Positions 46,064-55,900 of a stretch of 64,000 bases of DNA are shown one piece after another. The translations under genes were made by a program, and so were the position numbers. The DNA comes from Alosa alosa (Eukaryota > Chordata > Actinopteri > Clupeiformes > Clupeidae). Location of the stretch: NCBI RefSeq assembly GCF_017589495.1, contig NC_063198.1, positions 21,570,862 through 21,634,861 on the forward strand. The letters are read 5' to 3'. The notes beneath the pieces were generated by a model, which was given only the letters and a program-made list of their open reading frames with translations, made no database searches and was not told the origin of the DNA. The first letter of the stretch is position 1, and each line of letters begins with the position of its first letter.

Positions 46064-47580
46064 TATCCCATGAGGGAAATTTGGTCTCTGCATTTAACCC
46101 AATCGGTGAATTAGTGAAACACAAACAGCACACAGTGAGGTGAAGCACACACTAATCCCGCCGCAGTTAGTGAAACACAAACAGCACACAGTGAGGTGAA
46201 GCACACACTAATCCCGCCGCAGTGAGCTGGCTGCTACAACGGCGGCGCTCGGGGAGCAGTGAGGGGTTAGGTGCCTTGCTCAAGGGCACTTCAGCCGTGG
46301 CCCACTGGTCGGGCCTCGAACCGGAAATCTCCGGTTACAAGTCCAGAGTGCTAACCAGTGGGCCAGTGGTGGAGGAAGTACTTAAGTAAAAGTACAAATA
46401 AACAGAGAAATATTTACTTTAGTAAAAGTAAAAGTACCACAATGACAACCCTACTTAAGTAAAAGTAAAAAGTACCTGCTTTTAAATGTACTTTAAGTAT
46501 TAAAAGTAAAAGTATTTGCATAATTTATTTTTTGCATATTATTTATTCTCTTAATATCTATATTCTAAAAGGAAAAATCAGTATGGGCTGTGGCATTTTA
46601 ATCTAGTTAGTTTCTAAGCTAGTTTTAGGTTATACTCGACTAGATAGTTTTAAGTTAATGCAATTGTGCTTACCATCTGTGGCCCATTACATTCTGACCT
46701 ACAATTCTAGAGACTGTAATTCTGGTTATCTAGGGTGATCTGCTGAGTAATATTATTCAGCAAAACACGAGAGCCTGAAGTTTAACGGGGTGGACAAGGG
46801 AAACGTCGGGTGGATCGTAATGCCAATTATGCTGATTGAACAGAAAAGTTGCTGAGAAAGGTCTTTATGATTAAGTTCAGTTTCACTTGCGCAGACGCAT
46901 AGACATTGAATGAGCGCTGACGTTACGCCACAATTGTAGGCTATGCATCTTTATTTAATCACACACAATTAAGGAATATTTCCTAATCTGGAAAATGTTA
47001 TGTCTTTTCCGGCCACCGGATCATTAATAGTCTACCATTCATTTGTGCCGCAAATGATCAGACGTGTGACAGAAGCATGGGCCTAGCCTGTAACTTCGCT
47101 GATCCGCGGATAGCAATCTCATCGGAGAGGAGGCCCTAACGCTGCAGATAACAGACAGAGAAAGGCACAGAACACAGTTGCATGTACAGTGTAGCCATGG
47201 GTCTGGTGAATATAGCCTACCGAATGCAGATGGCTACAAGCTCACGCTTTGCCTGGTCTAGACTAGAAGCTTATGTTTCTAAGAATGCACGTAGCGCTCC
47301 ACAATCTTTGGTAGCAACCCCCCCGGTAAAACAAACGTGTTTGTCAGAGAGAAAAAAAAACTGATCGTAAAATGTATTGTAAAAAGGAACGATGGTGTTG
47401 TAGAAATGTAGCGGAGTAAAATTACAGATAATTGCTGTAAAATGTAACGAAGTAAAAGTCAAAAGTATGCACTATAAATTTTACTTAAGTAAAGTACAAA
47501 TACGTGGAAAATTTACTTAAGTACACGAAGTATTTGTACTTCGTTACATTCCACCACTGCCAGTGGGCCACGGCCTATGG
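46064..47580 (-). repeat. SINE (minus) split by a hAT element
   Basis: On the minus strand the tRNA-like head (GGTTCGAGGCCCGACC-type box B) and CCCTTGAGCAAGGCACCTAA lie at 46260-46345. The tail with CAGAGACCAAATTTCCCTCA is at 46070-46100. A 56-bp segment (46111-46166) is exactly repeated at 46167-46222. The head's first bases are displaced to 47569-47580 by the insertion 46364-47559. Confidence 0.75.
46364..47559. mobile_element. 1.2-kb hAT element with target duplication inside a SINE
   Basis: The ends are CAGTGGTGGAGGAAGTACTT and AGTATTTGTACTTCG...CCACCACTG. Subterminal zones are full of AAGTAAAAGTAC words. The host SINE word CCAGTGGGC is present on both sides (46355-46363 and 47560-47568), giving the expected 8-bp duplication plus one chance base. 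No transposase frame remains. Confidence 0.8.
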
Positions 47581-48682
47581 TAAATAGCCACAGACTATTG
47601 GAGGTTGATTCCTTAAAATAACCAATAAAAGTGCATTTTGTGCAGAAAAAAAACTTGTATGATGATGACTCGTAGATAAGTTGATGAACATCTGGAAAAT
47701 ACAAAGACCAAAAAGTCCTATTCTCTTCTCTCCACTAGATGGCAATACGCTTCCTCTGTATCTTTCTGACAAACTGCAAGCTTGTCTTGAATGTGGAAGC
47801 AAGAGGTCGTCGTCTCCAGTCATGAAATGTACCGTAGCAGACGTGCAAGATACAGCTGACACGGCTGCCGACTGTTGATTAGAGAAATGGCCAAAAGTAA
47901 CTTTGAACGCGTTCAAGTTACGAGGTTTAATATATCTACGGCCTTTTCACTCTAATGCTACTTTCCATCTGCGATAGCGGCACTAGCCTACATGAGAGAG
48001 ACTACCATGTATGTAATGTTCTGCACCTTATTTTATCACGCCAGTTAGCCTTCTAGCTAACATCAGCCCAGAAGCAACTTTCAGGTTTACAGGTAGATAA
48101 GTCCAAACATACTGTTGGGTTTACCAAAGTTATTGTACACAAATTGGCTGAAATGTCACCATTGCTAACGCGTATACTTTGCATGGCATAGGTCTCAAAA
48201 CGTAGGCTAGCTGCTAAATGGTTCACTGATACAGAAACTAGTAGGCTATTAACGTTACCATGCAGTTGGCCAGTGGTCGTGTTGGATTGGGACGTCCATT
48301 CGTGTGTTTCCTTATTTGGCTGTGTGGCTGTCAACGGATTTGTTCGTTGTAAAGAATGTTAGTCGCTCAGATGGTTTCCAGAACGTGGGAATATGTTGTA
48401 ATAAGTTGTGTGAAACTATGGACTATTTGACTAATCATCTAATACTTATATAATGGACGTTACAACAGTTTGAACAATTTAGACCACATATTCGAACACA
48501 TGTATTGACCTACCCACTTGAACTGGATAATAGTTAGACTCGTACAAACAGATTCATTGCCATTATGTCAAAAGCATATCATGCCTGTTTCCAACTACAG
48601 AAACTGCACTGTGTGTTAATGTATGATGGTGACGTCTAATCAGCTTTGTGCTCACCCATCTGTGACCCTTTTGCCACCCCAG
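47580..48682. other. Region expected to hold naa80 first exon(s)
   Basis: The coding exon at 48683 opens with the third base of a codon, so an upstream exon ending in phase 2 must exist. A CpG-bearing stretch at 47700-48350 with several ATGs is the likeliest promoter area. No ATG-to-donor segment of the right phase could be defended. Confidence 0.3.
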
Positions 48683-49544
48683 GAGTGATAGGGAGCTGCG
48701 TGTGGTCCCACTGCACCAGCGCTGGGAGCTGGTGGACGCGTGCGCGGAGCTCCTGAACGCCCAGTGGACCAGGAGCCACGGAGCCCGTGTCCACTCCCTG
48801 CGCCAGTCCTGCCCGGCCTTCCCCGTGTGCCTGCTGCTTCTGCGCCGCCATCCTCTGGATGTGGGCACACCGGACGCCCTGTTGGGCCACGCCCGGCTCT
48901 CCCGGGTCCTGGGCTCTCGGAGCCTCTTTGTGGAGTCGGTGGTGGTATCGCAGGCGGAGAGAGGGAAGGGGTTTGGGAGGGCACTGATGGAGGAGGTGGA
49001 GGCGTTCGCGCGCACAAAGGGGTACACACGGCTGTGTCTGACCACACACGATCAGCAGTACTTCTACGCGCACCTGGGCTACGTGTTGTCAACGCCCGTG
49101 CAGAACGTGGGCAACCTGGGCAACATCATGCCCACGGAGCTCCTGCACAAGTTTTGCCGGGTGCCGCAGCACCAGGAGGCGGAGGAGGGACATTCCAAAT
49201 CGCCCTTTAGGAGAGCAGATCCTCCCAACCTCCCTCCTCTAGCCCCTCCACCAGGCTCTGTCCCTCCTCCTCCTCCTCCACCACCTCCCCCCTCTATACC
49301 TCCTCCTCCCCCTCCTTCTATTCCCCCACCACCTCCTCCTCCTCCTCCTCCTCCTCCTGGTCTTCCACCACCTTCTCTTTCTGCTCTCACTTCTACCCCT
49401 GCAACCCCCCCACCTCCTCCACCACCACCACCTCACACTTCCCACAAGACCTCCACATCACCTCCTGGGGCTCAGACGCTCGATGTGACGCCGTACCGAG
49501 ACGCCAAAGGCATGGGCATCTTCTGGATGCACAAAGACATCTGA
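48683..49544 (+). CDS. naa80: N-alpha-acetyltransferase 80 (actin N-acetyltransferase), 5'-partial
   Basis: The exon follows acceptor TTGCCACCCCAG and runs 286 codons to the stop at 49542-49544. It opens with VVPLHQRWELVDACAELLN. The GNAT fold is clear. HARLSRVLGSRSLFVESVVV is the strand before the acetyl-CoA loop. ERGKGFGRALMEEVEAFA is the R/Q-x-x-G-x-G/A loop and helix. LTTHDQQYFYAHLGYVL is motif B. A polyproline segment of about 90 residues (49226-49440) follows. The end FWMHKDI is the family's conserved C-terminus. Known role: cytosolic NAA80 acetylates the processed N-terminus of actin, using polyproline to bind profilin-actin. Coding GC is far above the surrounding sequence, and antisense frames across it are composition artefacts. 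The 5' coding exon is missing from this model. Confidence 0.92.
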
Positions 49545-50140
49545 CACGGACCGCTGCACTGGACTGCTGAGCCACTATTTGCACTCCCATTTGACAACAC
49601 AAGGTTGGAGCAAAGCCATGCTGTGGAGCATCACTGTAATTGAGCTCATTGTAGCTGCAGAGCCAAAGTTTTGTGGGTTGGATATCCCATTGATTTCCGA
49701 TGCTTAATTGTGGCTTAAGCCTCTGGACTGGTTTCAAACAGATGCCACTCCCAAATACACATACTTGAACACACCCTTGTACTATATTTATACATGCACA
49801 GTATGTACATTTTATAAAGATGTCCACATACCATTTATACTGTATGGCCTTCCAAAGAAAATCTACCAGGTAACTAAGTGAATGAAAACAAATGAATGTG
49901 CCAGTCTCTCACGTCAAGGAGAACGGACACAGTGAGTGTACTCACTTTGCTCTTTAGAGGCCCTACTGCAAGTGTGCCTAAGGACTGTGAATGTGCCTTG
50001 TTGCCAAACATGCTTTAAGTGTAAGGATTATTCATTTTTAGTGAATGACAATCGAATAGAACCATGCAATAGAATATAGAACATGGAATAGAACCTAGCA
50101 TGTGCCTTGGGCTGTCCATTAAAAGTGGATTTCTCTACAT
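49545..50140 (+). other. naa80: naa80 3'UTR
   Basis: Non-coding sequence runs to a probable poly(A) signal ATTAAA at 50118-50123. A later AATAAA at 50332 would overlap the convergent lypd1-like 3'UTR. The two genes meet tail to tail within roughly 100 bases. Confidence 0.45.
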
Positions 50141-50219
50141 TTCAAGTTTTTTAGCTTTAATCTAAAAAACTGTGTTGCTTTCTTAGTCACCAGCACTGTA
50201 CACACACTGTCAGTGACTG

Positions 50220-51293
50220 CTTTCAGCAGACACATTTCTTTTTATTTCACAACAAACTTCATGACATCATATTTCCTTCAAACAAAATGTACCTTATTGG
50301 TACAGTAAGCAGATGACTACACATAGTCAAGAATAAACCCAGTGTCCTATATACACAAAACAAAGCTGACAAATGACTCTTAATATGTCAACATTCTCCA
50401 TGTCAGACGAGGCTAGAACAGCATGTCATGGGCTCTTAAAGCAACACCAAATAACTTTTCCCTCTGTCGCACGCACGCTATTTGTTTATCCAGCACTGGC
50501 TTTGCAAAAAACGATGTCCACAGATAAGGTAGAATATGTTGCATGATTTTATGAAAGTACGATGTATTGCGACATCAGATGCAAGTTAAAATTGTAGTTT
50601 CTTATGTCTCATTCCATCGAACTACAGATTCGCTATCCGATCTGGCAAACTTACATAGTGCGGTTATAGCTGATAGAGGGCCGCGAAGCTTATGCAGAAG
50701 TGCAGTTCACCCTGTTAGGAGTTGATGAACCACTGAAACGATTTTGTAAACATTATTTTAAGGTACACAAAACTCTTTGGTGTTGCTTTAAGTGATATAC
50801 AGAGCATAACGAGGGAACATACATCCTGAAGTAGAGGCTTCTGACACATTTAGTGTGAATGAATGAGTGAGAAACGTATAGAATGTACTGTTTTTTTGTC
50901 CCTGGCCATTCAAACAAGTGCTGGAAAAGTGAAAAGCATGTCTTTGCCGCCGTGGTGTAGTCTTGAGACAAAGTAAGCTACAGTGTGAAAATGGCTTCCA
51001 GTGGGTTGCATTTTCCCCATCCCCCCAAAACTCCAATGGTGTCAAAATGTTTCCGGCAAAACAGATTCTGTCAAATCTCTGTTATTTTCCCACAGGACTG
51101 GCTTCCAAAAAGCTTGATCTGATAAGACAACACAGGAGTTTCAAAAGACATTTCAGAACAGGAACAGAATTTTTTGTTGTGTGTGTGTGAGAGAGAGATA
51201 GAGAGCATGTGTGTGGTTTTCTTTCGTCTGCCTTTTCTTGACAAGCACAGAGAAAGCTAGTGTAGCCGTGGCTTTGCAGTCGGCCAGTTGGCC
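50220..51293 (-). other. lypd1-like 3'UTR
   Basis: Minus-strand sequence follows the TGA at 51294-51296. The inverse of TTTATT at 50241-50246 supplies AATAAA near its end. No repeats of note apart from a short GA tract at 51187-51205. Confidence 0.45.
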
Positions 51294-54200
51294 TCACAGT
51301 AGGAAGAGGGGGGGCAGTGCGGCCATGGCGGCGGCCAGCGGCAGCAGGACGCTGGGAGCGGGCGGCCCGTGGCGTGGTGCGGGGTTGTAGCGGGGGGGCC
51401 GCGGGCCATTACACAGCGGCGTGTTGCAGCAGGTGATGCAGATGGAACCCCGGCGCCCCGGGCTGCAGAAGGACTGATACCCAGCAGAGGTGATCAGACA
51501 CGTGCTGTAGGACGCACACTGCTTACGGTAGGTGACCACTCCTGCCAGAGAGAGACAGCAATCAGGGAAGAAGGGGACAACATTGTGTTACATGACAATG
51601 AAACAATGAGAACTTTGATTTCAAGCACAAAACACAGTTTTAACTTCATCTGGGGTGGGCCATTTCTAGGCTTTCCCCCCTGACATTGCATTATGCCTAG
51701 TTCAGAGGGCACTGTTCCCACCTATTTTGGCCTACCATCAAATGCCTGACCTCTGTAGAAAGCTGAGACCCTGTAGTTCCTTGGGAAACAATCAGAATTA
51801 ATGCGTGATGTACTGGCACAGAGTTACAGAGGCTAGAATATTGTTTTTTCTTTCTACCGGGTTACAAACATCTTTGAACTAACCACATTTCAGCCCTCTA
51901 AAAGTCACGAGTCTCTTCAAACACAACTGAGCCCTAGCACCAGGTCTTGTGAAGCTGTGTGTAAAATTATATCAATATAGAAGAAAAGATGAGTAGCTTA
52001 CACGATTATTTGTAAAGGAAGGTTCATGCGTTTTGCAAAAAAAAAACTGCCCATAGGACTTTTGGTTACCCAAAATGCATGCTGACAATAAAATGCTTAC
52101 TGTATATGAACCCCTTGATGTAGAAGAATAATCATGGTCTCAAATGAAAGGTAACACTCTGAAGTTTTAGTATTGGTATTTTGATGTCAGGGGTTCTGAT
52201 ATAGAATGACTACAGAAAATATAGAATAATTATACATAAGTCTTTTGCATTTCTTTGTCGGTGTAATGGGTGTGTATAAGATGGACTACTGTACACATCT
52301 GCACAAGTTATATTGGATAAAACAAAATGAATATTCTATTTCTATGGATTCTTGTGGATATCTCAAGACCCAATATGCTGCATCTACTTATTGCTAAGGA
52401 TATACACTGCAGCTAGAAGGTAGTAAAGACAAACAAGGTTATGTAGGTTTGGGCGGTACACTGTCTCGTAACAGGTTTTAACTTGTAACTGTTTCGTAAA
52501 CATGGTAAATGGTTTAGGCCTGATTTAACATGGAAGTGATACTGGGAGTCAGGTTGGAGTCTGACCTGAGGTAATTTCCTGAACTCACTCCACATCTGTC
52601 CCTCTCTCATGTTAAAAGGTGTTGCCAGAGATAATTCAGTATAGTATATATATACTCTTTTGATCCCGTGAGGGAAATTTGGTCTCTGCATTTATCCCAA
52701 TCCGTGAATTAGTGGAACATACACAACACACAGTGTACACACAGTGAGGTGAAGCATACACTAATCCCAGCGCAGTGAGCTGCCTGCATCAACAGCGGCG
52801 CTCGGGGAGCAGTGAGGGGTTAGGTGCCTTGCTCAAGGGCACTTCAGCCGTGCCTACTGGTCGGGGTTCGAACCGGCAACCCTCCAGTTATAGGCCCGAA
52901 GTGCTAACCAGTAGGCCCACGGCTGCCCTTTGCATTCAAGCAAAGAAGGAGGGGACAATGTTTTACAAATAATGCCAAAATGGTGGTCTTTGTAGACACA
53001 CAATGAAACAATGCTAACTTTGATCTCAAGCATCTATAACCTGACAAAGTTTTACCTGGAAGTGTTACAAGACGCTACTATTGATGTTACTATTGGCAGC
53101 AAGATGATGTGAAAGACTGCATCACATCGCCAACAACCCTTTAGGGAATGACAATTAATGAGTTCAATCCATTATTGGCTTTCCCTTAAGACATACTAAA
53201 CCTTTATTTGAAAACCTTCTAAGGTGTTTGTAAGTGTTATCAAAGAGATTTTAATTTTGAAGTGGGTTACACAACACAATAGCTCCGTTGATCCCTACTT
53301 CACATCTCAATTTATTTCTTTTCAGAAAATTTAATTGGGACGCGATAAATAACCTTCATGTTCATAACTAACTGACAGACAGGGATGAAGCAAGCAATCT
53401 TAAAAACCTCAACCATCAAAGAAATGTACACTCCCTGCCATTTTGCTGAGCCCCTGTTCCATTTCTTGGCTCCTTTTCAGCGTTTCTCCCATTGCTATGC
53501 CCTGCCTACAATATCATGCTCTATTTCTTTTTGCTGTTTTCATGTTATCCTACAGGGAAGTTATCAGATTTGTGTGGGCTGAGTACGCATGCACATGTCT
53601 GTTCCAGAGCCTACCATCCTGGCTGTGGATCACCTCCTTCTGACAGGAATTTTGGATGTTGGCCGTGCAGTTGACGATGAACTTTGGTGAGGAGCAGTCG
53701 TTGTCCAGCAGACTCTCCTCACAATGGTAGCATTGCATCTGTATTGGCCAGACTGAGACACACACACAACGCTCACACACTGGGACGCCTTCCACACAGC
53801 ACCCGAAAGGTTGGTGTTACTCTCGGCCAAACACACACACACACACACACTAGACAAAGAGCTTGTTGGGTCGTTGATGTTGAAAAACTCAAGGTTTTAG
53901 TTTGGACTTTTCAACTTTTTTTCTTGGTATTGAAAATGCTCCATGATCTATATGAAAAAAAGTTGAAAAGTCCAAACACCAACGACCCATGGACTGTAAA
54001 CAGGTGATTTCCAGTAGTCAAATTGATCAAATATAGACTTTCCCAAAGAACCCTTCATCAAAAATGCTGATGACTTCTTATACTGGGAAAATATAGGTTA
54101 ATAAATTAAATACATACATAACAATGTTTTATGTGTTTTCCATGCTTTGACAAGTCAAGCAAATGATCTCTAAAGTCATATATTCATAACATCAACACAA

Positions 54201-54385
54201 GCACATACCATTCAGAGTATAAGTTTTAAAGCAGGGTAGCTACAGTGCAGTAGGGTAAAACAACTCAGGGTAACTAAATCTAATCTAGAGGTATTTATTG
54301 AGCATTACTTTGATTATTAAAACCTCCTAAATATGATATGCACCACACTATTTTACTACAGCCTATGGACCCTAGATAATTGGGT

Positions 54386-54434
<49 letters not shown>

Positions 54435-55620
54435 AGCGTGTGGGCGTGTGTGCGTGCGTGCGTGAGTGCGGGGGTCATGACAGCACAGCTAGATTTGGTC
54501 TGACTCTTGTGGTCCATTCATCGTCAGGGTTTTGTTATAGTCTGCATCCATAGAATTGCTCATCAGCAGAATAAAAATATCTGATGCCTCACCGACTGAG
54601 GGGGCGTAAGACACGACGCATTATAGCGACCGAGACAGCATCCATAGAGGACCGCTTTGAAAAAGCATCTTTTTTCTATAGCTGCAGTGCGGCCTAATCA
54701 CTAAATTGGTTATCAGTGAATCTGCCGCACATGTTGACATCGAATAGGCTCAGTGGATGTTTGGGATTCACCAGACCGCTTGTCATTGATCAGAAATGCC
54801 ACCTCTCTCTGATTCAGTGGCATCGATCTCTGTCCTTTAACTTTTCGATCTGGTTCCAAGGCAGTGTGCAGAAACCTCCGTGGATAGAGAGATGTCTGTT
54901 TAATAAACAACTAGACAATTTTACCGTATTGATTTTAAATAAATGTTTTGGATGTGACCGCGCAGCGCTGATTCTAATTTATCTAGAAAGTCTGTTGAAC
55001 AGTCAAACAGTATGTCTGTAGTTGTAAGGTGTTAAAAAACACTTTACGCCCTGCTCTTGCCTGCTGTTATAGTGAGTGTTCCGACTGACGTGTTCCTTTT
55101 AGAGGCGAATAGAAATCATAACATTACTTAATTTAGACAACATAGCTACAAAGTACTTACAGCATTACCTGAACTGATGCCTGCTGAATCAATAGTATAG
55201 AATATGTGTTTACGAATGTGGAAGGCGGTGCGTAAAAGCATGCCCATTGAAACATCTCTTTTGAGGAGTTGCGAAGGAATTGAACAAAGATCGAATAGCC
55301 TAAAATGAATTGAATAGTACAGATTCGTGTGCGTGTTGACTTCAAATCAACATTGATTGCTCATTGATTTAAATCGACCAACTGATAAAATAGCAATCAA
55401 AACTATATTAATCATCTGCGTAATTGCGCAGTCTTGTACAAGAAAAGACAAAGGCAGTACTAGAAGTCCAAAACACAAGAGAGTCGCTATTTATGAACAA
55501 AATCAAAACCAACATTTAGGGGGAAAAAGACATACCATTGACTTTTAGAAAAAAAAATGTGCCTTTACCTGAGCTCAAGACGCATCCACACAAACAGGCG
55601 AGGAGAACAAACGATCGCAT
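51294..55620 (-). CDS. lypd1: Ly6/PLAUR domain-containing protein 1-like, GPI-anchored
   Basis: Coding exons on the minus strand are 55620-55569, 53752-53615 and 51541-51294, with consistent phases (1, 1) and 145 aa. The start MRSFVLLACLCGCVLSS is a signal peptide. The mature protein begins near MQCYHCEE and has twelve cysteines in the LU three-finger pattern, including DNDCSSPKFIVNC, CQKEV, AGYQSFCSP and CCNTPLCNGPRP. A hydrophobic C-terminal tail (VLLPLAAAMAALPPLFLL) is a GPI-attachment signal. The match to vertebrate LYPD1 (Lynx2) is strong over the whole LU domain. That family is expressed in the nervous system and modulates nicotinic acetylcholine receptors. The linker before the GPI signal is richer in Pro than I expect for LYPD1, so it may be a teleost paralogue. 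Confidence 0.85.
52645..52930 (-). repeat. Full-length tRNA-headed SINE, minus strand
   Basis: Minus-strand order: head GGGCAGCCGTGGGCCTACTG with a box-B-like GGTTCGAACCCCGACC, then CCCTTGAGCAAGGCACCTAA, CCCCGAGCGCCGCTG, GCAGAGACCAAATTTCCCTC and the tail GATCAAAAGAGTATATATAC. It sits in the second lypd1-like intron and is the best reference copy for the family in this window. Confidence 0.8.
53868..53988. repeat. Imperfect hairpin in lypd1-like intron 1
   Basis: GGGTCGTTG (53868-53876) and TTTGGACTTTTCAACTTTTT (from 53901) are matched by the inverse arm 53954-53988 (GAAAAAAAGTTGAAAAGTCC then AAACACCAACGACCC). The left arm has about 20 extra bases. The loop is 30 bases. It could be a worn MITE or a transcribed hairpin. 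Confidence 0.6.
54391..54470. repeat. (CT)n/(GT)n compound microsatellite
   Basis: A run of CT dinucleotides continues into GT and CGTG repeats within lypd1-like intron 1. Confidence 0.9.
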
Positions 55621-55900
55621 TTTCGACCAACTCCATCCAATAATATCCCGTTCTCACTGGTTTGTTATCAGTCAAAAAGGTAAAAAAAAAGACGTTTAGA
55701 TTTTAAGTCATGACCATCGAGGCACAGAAGAACATCTGTCAGCAGACAACTTTGCTCTCCAGAGAACACAGTGTAAACTTGTACGTGGCTATGCCCTCGC
55801 AGTTCATGATGCACACTGTAGCTGTGCGTAGACACACTCAATCGCTATCCTCACGCTCTACAGCCGTGAAGCAGTAATGCGCGTTGTAATTCATTACCCT
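55621..55900 (-). promoter_or_regulatory. lypd1-like 5'UTR and promoter area
   Basis: This is the sequence immediately upstream of the minus-strand ATG (55620-55618). No TATA box or clear start site could be read. The extent is arbitrary. Confidence 0.3.

Noticed and set aside
47681..47878. 65-codon frame as naa80 first exon
   Set aside because: It ends in a stop without a donor of the required phase and matches nothing known.
48563..49092. Long antisense frames (145-160 codons) opposite naa80
   Set aside because: They arise from the high GC of the naa80 exon and lack splice or start context. The sense strand matches a conserved enzyme.
49079..49445. Gly-rich and Arg/Trp-rich antisense frames
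   Set aside because: These are the reverse reading of the CCT polyproline tract.
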